A stretch of 10,422 bases of DNA from an uncultured Pseudomonadota bacterium (GTDB taxonomy: Bacteria; Pseudomonadota; Gammaproteobacteria; Burkholderiales; SG8-39): positions 1 through 10,422 of the forward strand of contig CAIPGJ010000858.1 of NCBI GenBank assembly GCA_903864555.1, written 5' to 3'. Position numbers and translations under genes: made by a program. A model generated the notes under the pieces. The model was not told where the DNA came from. It saw nothing but the letters and a program-made list of their open reading frames with translations, and made no database searches. Shown one piece after another: positions 6,096-10,422 of this stretch. How positions within the stretch are numbered: the stretch's first letter is position 1; each line of letters opens with the position of its first letter.

Positions 6096-6776
6096 ATGAG
6101 CAATATCACCTGGGAATCGCCCTTTTCACCGTCGGCAGGGGCTTCCGCGACGAGCGCTTCGGCGCTGGAGACCAGCAACCTGGGCCTGGTGCCCATGGTC
6201 ATCGAACAGAGCGGCCGTGGCGAGCGCGCCTACGACATCTACTCTCGCCTGCTGCGCGAGCGCGTGGTCTTCCTGGTCGGTCCGGTCAACGAGGTGACGG
6301 CCAACCTGATCGTCGCCCAGTTGCTGTTCCTGGAGTCGGAAAATCCGGACAAGGACATCTTTTTCTACATCAATTCCCCAGGCGGCTCGGTTTCTGCCGG
6401 CATGGCGATCTACGACACCATGCAGTTCATCAAGCCGGATGTGTCCACGCTGTGCGTGGGCCAGGCGGCCAGCATGGGGGCGCTGCTGCTGTGCGCCGGC
6501 GCCAAGGGCAAGCGTTATTGCCTGCCCAATTCCCGCGTCATGATCCACCAGCCGCTGGGCGGATTCCAGGGCCAGGCTTCGGATATAGAGATCCACGCCA
6601 AGGAGATTCTGTTCCTCAAGCAGAAGCTCACCGAGATCATGGCGAAGCACACCGGCCAGCCGGTGGAAAAACTGGGGCGTGACACGGACCGTGACAATTT
6701 TCTGTCAGCCGAAGAGGCCATGACATATGGGTTGATCGACAAGGTCCTGACCTCACGCGCCGAGGTTGCGGCATAA
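6096..6776 (+). CDS. clpP: ATP-dependent Clp protease proteolytic subunit ClpP
   Basis: ClpP is the serine peptidase that forms a two-ring, 14-subunit barrel; ClpX threads substrates into it. The catalytic triad is complete: Ser126 in GQAASMGA, His151 in MIHQPLGG and Asp200 in DTDRDNF, with the same spacing as E. coli S111/H136/D185. The oxyanion segment [10 protein letters not shown] is at 93-102. The protein is 226 residues, about 19 longer than E. coli ClpP, and the excess is N-terminal: a Ser/Ala-rich stretch of some 29 residues precedes [13 protein letters not shown], where E. coli has a 14-residue propeptide. The well-placed AAGGAG and [10 protein letters not shown] support this start, so the extension is likely a longer propeptide removed by self-cleavage. 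clpX follows after 42 bp, so the pair is very likely cotranscribed. Confidence 0.97.
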   Translation: MSNITWESPFSPSAGASATSASALETSNLGLVPMVIEQSGRGERAYDIYSRLLRERVVFLVGPVNEVTANLIVAQLLFLESENPDKDIFFYINSPGGSVSAGMAIYDTMQFIKPDVSTLCVGQAASMGALLLCAGAKGKRYCLPNSRVMIHQPLGGFQGQASDIEIHAKEILFLKQKLTEIMAKHTGQPVEKLGRDTDRDNFLSAEEAMTYGLIDKVLTSRAEVAA

Positions 6777-6818
6777 TTTGGATGTCAGGGTCATTGTGAA
6801 CACGATGGAGGCCGATTA

Positions 6819-8084
6819 ATGACGGAAAAATCACTCGGCGAGAAACTGCTGTACTGCTCCTTCTGTGGCAAAAGCCAGCATGAGGTCAGGAAGCTTATCG
6901 CCGGTCCATCCGTATTCATCTGTGACGAATGCATCGAGCTTTGCAATGACATCATTCGTGAGGAAAGCACTACCGACAAGGGCGGCAAGCCGACCAAGTC
7001 CGATCTGCCGACCCCGAAGGAAATCTGCGAGATCCTCGATGAGTACGTCATCGGCCAGGAGAAGGCCAAGAAGATACTGTCGGTTGCGGTCTACAACCAC
7101 TACAAGCGGCTGAAGCACCTTGCCAAGACCGACGAGGTGGAGCTGGCAAAGTCCAACATACTGCTGGTCGGCCCGACCGGTTCTGGCAAGACGCTGCTGG
7201 CGCAGACGCTGGCGCGGCTGCTCAACGTGCCCTTCGTCATTGCCGATGCGACTACGCTGACCGAGGCTGGCTATGTCGGCGAGGACGTTGAGAACATCAT
7301 CCAGAAGTTGCTGCAGAACTGCGACTACGATGTGGACAAGGCCAAGCGTGGCATTGTCTACATCGACGAGATCGACAAGATCTCGCGCAAGTCGGACAAC
7401 CCGTCCATCACCCGCGACGTGTCGGGCGAAGGTGTCCAGCAGGCCCTGCTCAAGCTCATCGAAGGCACCATTGCCTCGGTGCCGCCGCAGGGCGGACGCA
7501 AGCACCCGAACCAGGATTTTGTCCAGGTCGACACCACCAATATCCTGTTCATCTGTGGTGGCGCCTTCGACGGCCTGGAGAAGATCATCCGCAACCGCTC
7601 CGAGAAAAGCGGCATAGGCTTTGGCGCGGATGTGCGCAGCCTCAGCAATTCCAAGGACATCGGGCAGATCCTGCGCACGGTCGAGCCTGAAGATCTGATC
7701 AAGTTCGGCCTCATCCCCGAATTCGTCGGCCGCCTGCCGGTGGTGGCGACGCTCGAGGAGCTTGACGAGAAATCGCTGATCCAGATCCTTACCCAGCCCA
7801 GGAATGCGCTGATCAAGCAGTACCAGAAGCTGTTCTCGATGGAAGGCGTGGATCTGGAAGTGCGGCCGACTGGCCTCAGCGCGATCGCGCGCAGGGCGCT
7901 GATGCGCAAGGCCGGGGCCCGCGGGCTGCGGTCCATCCTCGAGCAGGTGCTGCTGGAAACCATGTTTGATCTGCCGACCATGGAAAATGTCAGCAAGGTC
8001 GTGGTGGACGAGTCCATGATTCTTGGCGAAGGCAAGCCGCTGCTGATCTACGCGGAGCAACCCAAAGTCGCGGGTTCCATCTGA
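6819..8084 (+). CDS. clpX: ATP-dependent Clp protease ATP-binding subunit ClpX
   Basis: ClpX is the hexameric AAA+ unfoldase that recognises tagged or regulatory substrates and feeds them to ClpP. The 421-residue protein has every expected element: a zinc-binding domain with Cys13, Cys16, Cys35 and Cys38; Walker A GPTGSGKT (118-125); the pore loop GYVGED (151-156); Walker B IVYIDE (179-184); the RKH loop (227-229); the ClpP-docking IGF loop (266-268); the arginine finger in EFVGRLP (Arg305); and sensor 2 GAR with Arg368. GGAGG at 6807-6811 lies 7 nt before the ATG and supports the start. The gene follows clpP closely and lies 142 bp before lon, the standard proteobacterial order. Confidence 0.98.
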   Translation: MTEKSLGEKLLYCSFCGKSQHEVRKLIAGPSVFICDECIELCNDIIREESTTDKGGKPTKSDLPTPKEICEILDEYVIGQEKAKKILSVAVYNHYKRLKHLAKTDEVELAKSNILLVGPTGSGKTLLAQTLARLLNVPFVIADATTLTEAGYVGEDVENIIQKLLQNCDYDVDKAKRGIVYIDEIDKISRKSDNPSITRDVSGEGVQQALLKLIEGTIASVPPQGGRKHPNQDFVQVDTTNILFICGGAFDGLEKIIRNRSEKSGIGFGADVRSLSNSKDIGQILRTVEPEDLIKFGLIPEFVGRLPVVATLEELDEKSLIQILTQPRNALIKQYQKLFSMEGVDLEVRPTGLSAIARRALMRKAGARGLRSILEQVLLETMFDLPTMENVSKVVVDESMILGEGKPLLIYAEQPKVAGSI

Positions 8085-8096
8085 TGCTGGCAGACG

Positions 8097-8121
8097 GCCC
8101 GGCGGCATCGTTCCTCCGGGC
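8097..8121 (+). terminator. Possible weak terminator or attenuator stem after clpX
   Basis: GCCCGG (8097-8102) pairs with CCGGGC (8116-8121), and GG (8104-8105) with CC (8113-8114) can extend it across a mismatch. It begins 12 nt after the clpX stop. The downstream sequence TATTTCACC has too few T residues for a strong terminator, so partial read-through into lon is possible. Confidence 0.35.
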
Positions 8122-8136
8122 TATTTCACCTGTTTC

Positions 8137-8157
8137 GGCAATATTTTTCGTATTGCC
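8137..8157. promoter_or_regulatory. Perfect 7-bp inverted repeat upstream of lon (stem-loop or operator)
   Basis: GGCAATA (8137-8143) and TATTGCC (8151-8157) are perfect reverse complements separated by TTTTTCG. At the DNA level this resembles a dimeric repressor site; as RNA it is a stable stem with a U-rich loop. It does not resemble the CIRCE heat-shock operator. The GCAATAT heptamer (8138-8144) recurs in the next stem at 8191-8197. Confidence 0.5.
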
Positions 8158-8172
8158 CCATCCTGCCCGTTG

Positions 8173-8197
8173 ATATTTGCGGTGTGCGCCGCAATAT
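8173..8197 (+). other. Stem-loop 29 nt before the lon start
   Basis: ATATTTGCGG (8173-8182) pairs with CCGCAATAT (8189-8197), giving nine pairs with one bulged T and a TGTGCG loop. It ends 29 nt before the lon ATG, just outside the ribosome footprint. A TTGATA at 8170-8175 resembles a -35 box, but no good -10 is correctly spaced from it. Confidence 0.45.
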
Positions 8198-8226
8198 GCG
8201 TTTCATAGATCTCTTATAGGAACACC

Positions 8227-10422
<2,196 letters not shown>

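Noticed and set aside
6831..8108. Minus-strand open frame (425 codons) covering nearly all of clpX
   Set aside because: Codon-structure shadow of a highly conserved, complete clpX; no own ribosome site or domain.
8131..8161. Sigma32 heat-shock promoter for lon (CCCCAT at 8156-8161)
   Set aside because: The -10-like CCCCAT is attractive, but nothing resembling CTTGAA lies 13-17 bp upstream.

Overview
The window is a GC-rich chromosomal stretch that looks betaproteobacterial. The evidence is a Bug/TctC-type solute-binding protein, an hpnCDE squalene cluster, and the order tRNA-Leu, tig, clpP, clpX, lon with protein sequences of betaproteobacterial flavour. I cannot resolve order or genus from the sequence alone. 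The record begins and ends exactly with GATC, which suggests a cloned Sau3AI/MboI-type fragment rather than a natural boundary. The last gene, lon, is cut by the right end.

Layout, left to right. (1) Positions 1-122 are a leader, followed on the plus strand by a secreted tripartite-tricarboxylate-transporter (TTT) solute-binding protein (123-1115) with no membrane partners in view. (2) A minus-strand cluster follows: hpnC (4279-3449), hpnD (3324-2491) and hpnE (2403-1123). It encodes the three-enzyme route from farnesyl diphosphate to squalene through presqualene diphosphate and hydroxysqualene. hpnE converges on the TTT gene with only 7 bp between stop codons. The spacers in the cluster are unusually long for such an operon; one holds a six-unit 8-bp tandem array and the other is AT-rich. 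(3) At 4338-4372 two good sigma70-type promoters face in opposite directions over the same 35 bp, one for hpnCDE and one for the tRNA/tig side. (4) The plus strand then carries tRNA-Leu(UAG), trigger factor (tig), ClpP peptidase, ClpX unfoldase and the start and middle of Lon protease.

The right half is a protein quality-control block. Trigger factor meets nascent chains at the ribosome, ClpXP degrades tagged or regulatory proteins, and Lon degrades misfolded ones. The spacers hold several well-formed stem-loops (two after the tRNA, one between tig and clpP, three between clpX and lon), none with a classical U-run directly behind it. They look more like processing, attenuation or operator elements than terminators.

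The proteins are all well-known families with their key residues intact. I see no previously undescribed multi-gene system, phage, insertion sequence or CRISPR array. What deserves a second look lies in the non-coding DNA: the fully overlapping divergent promoters, the octamer array, and the stem-loop series before lon.
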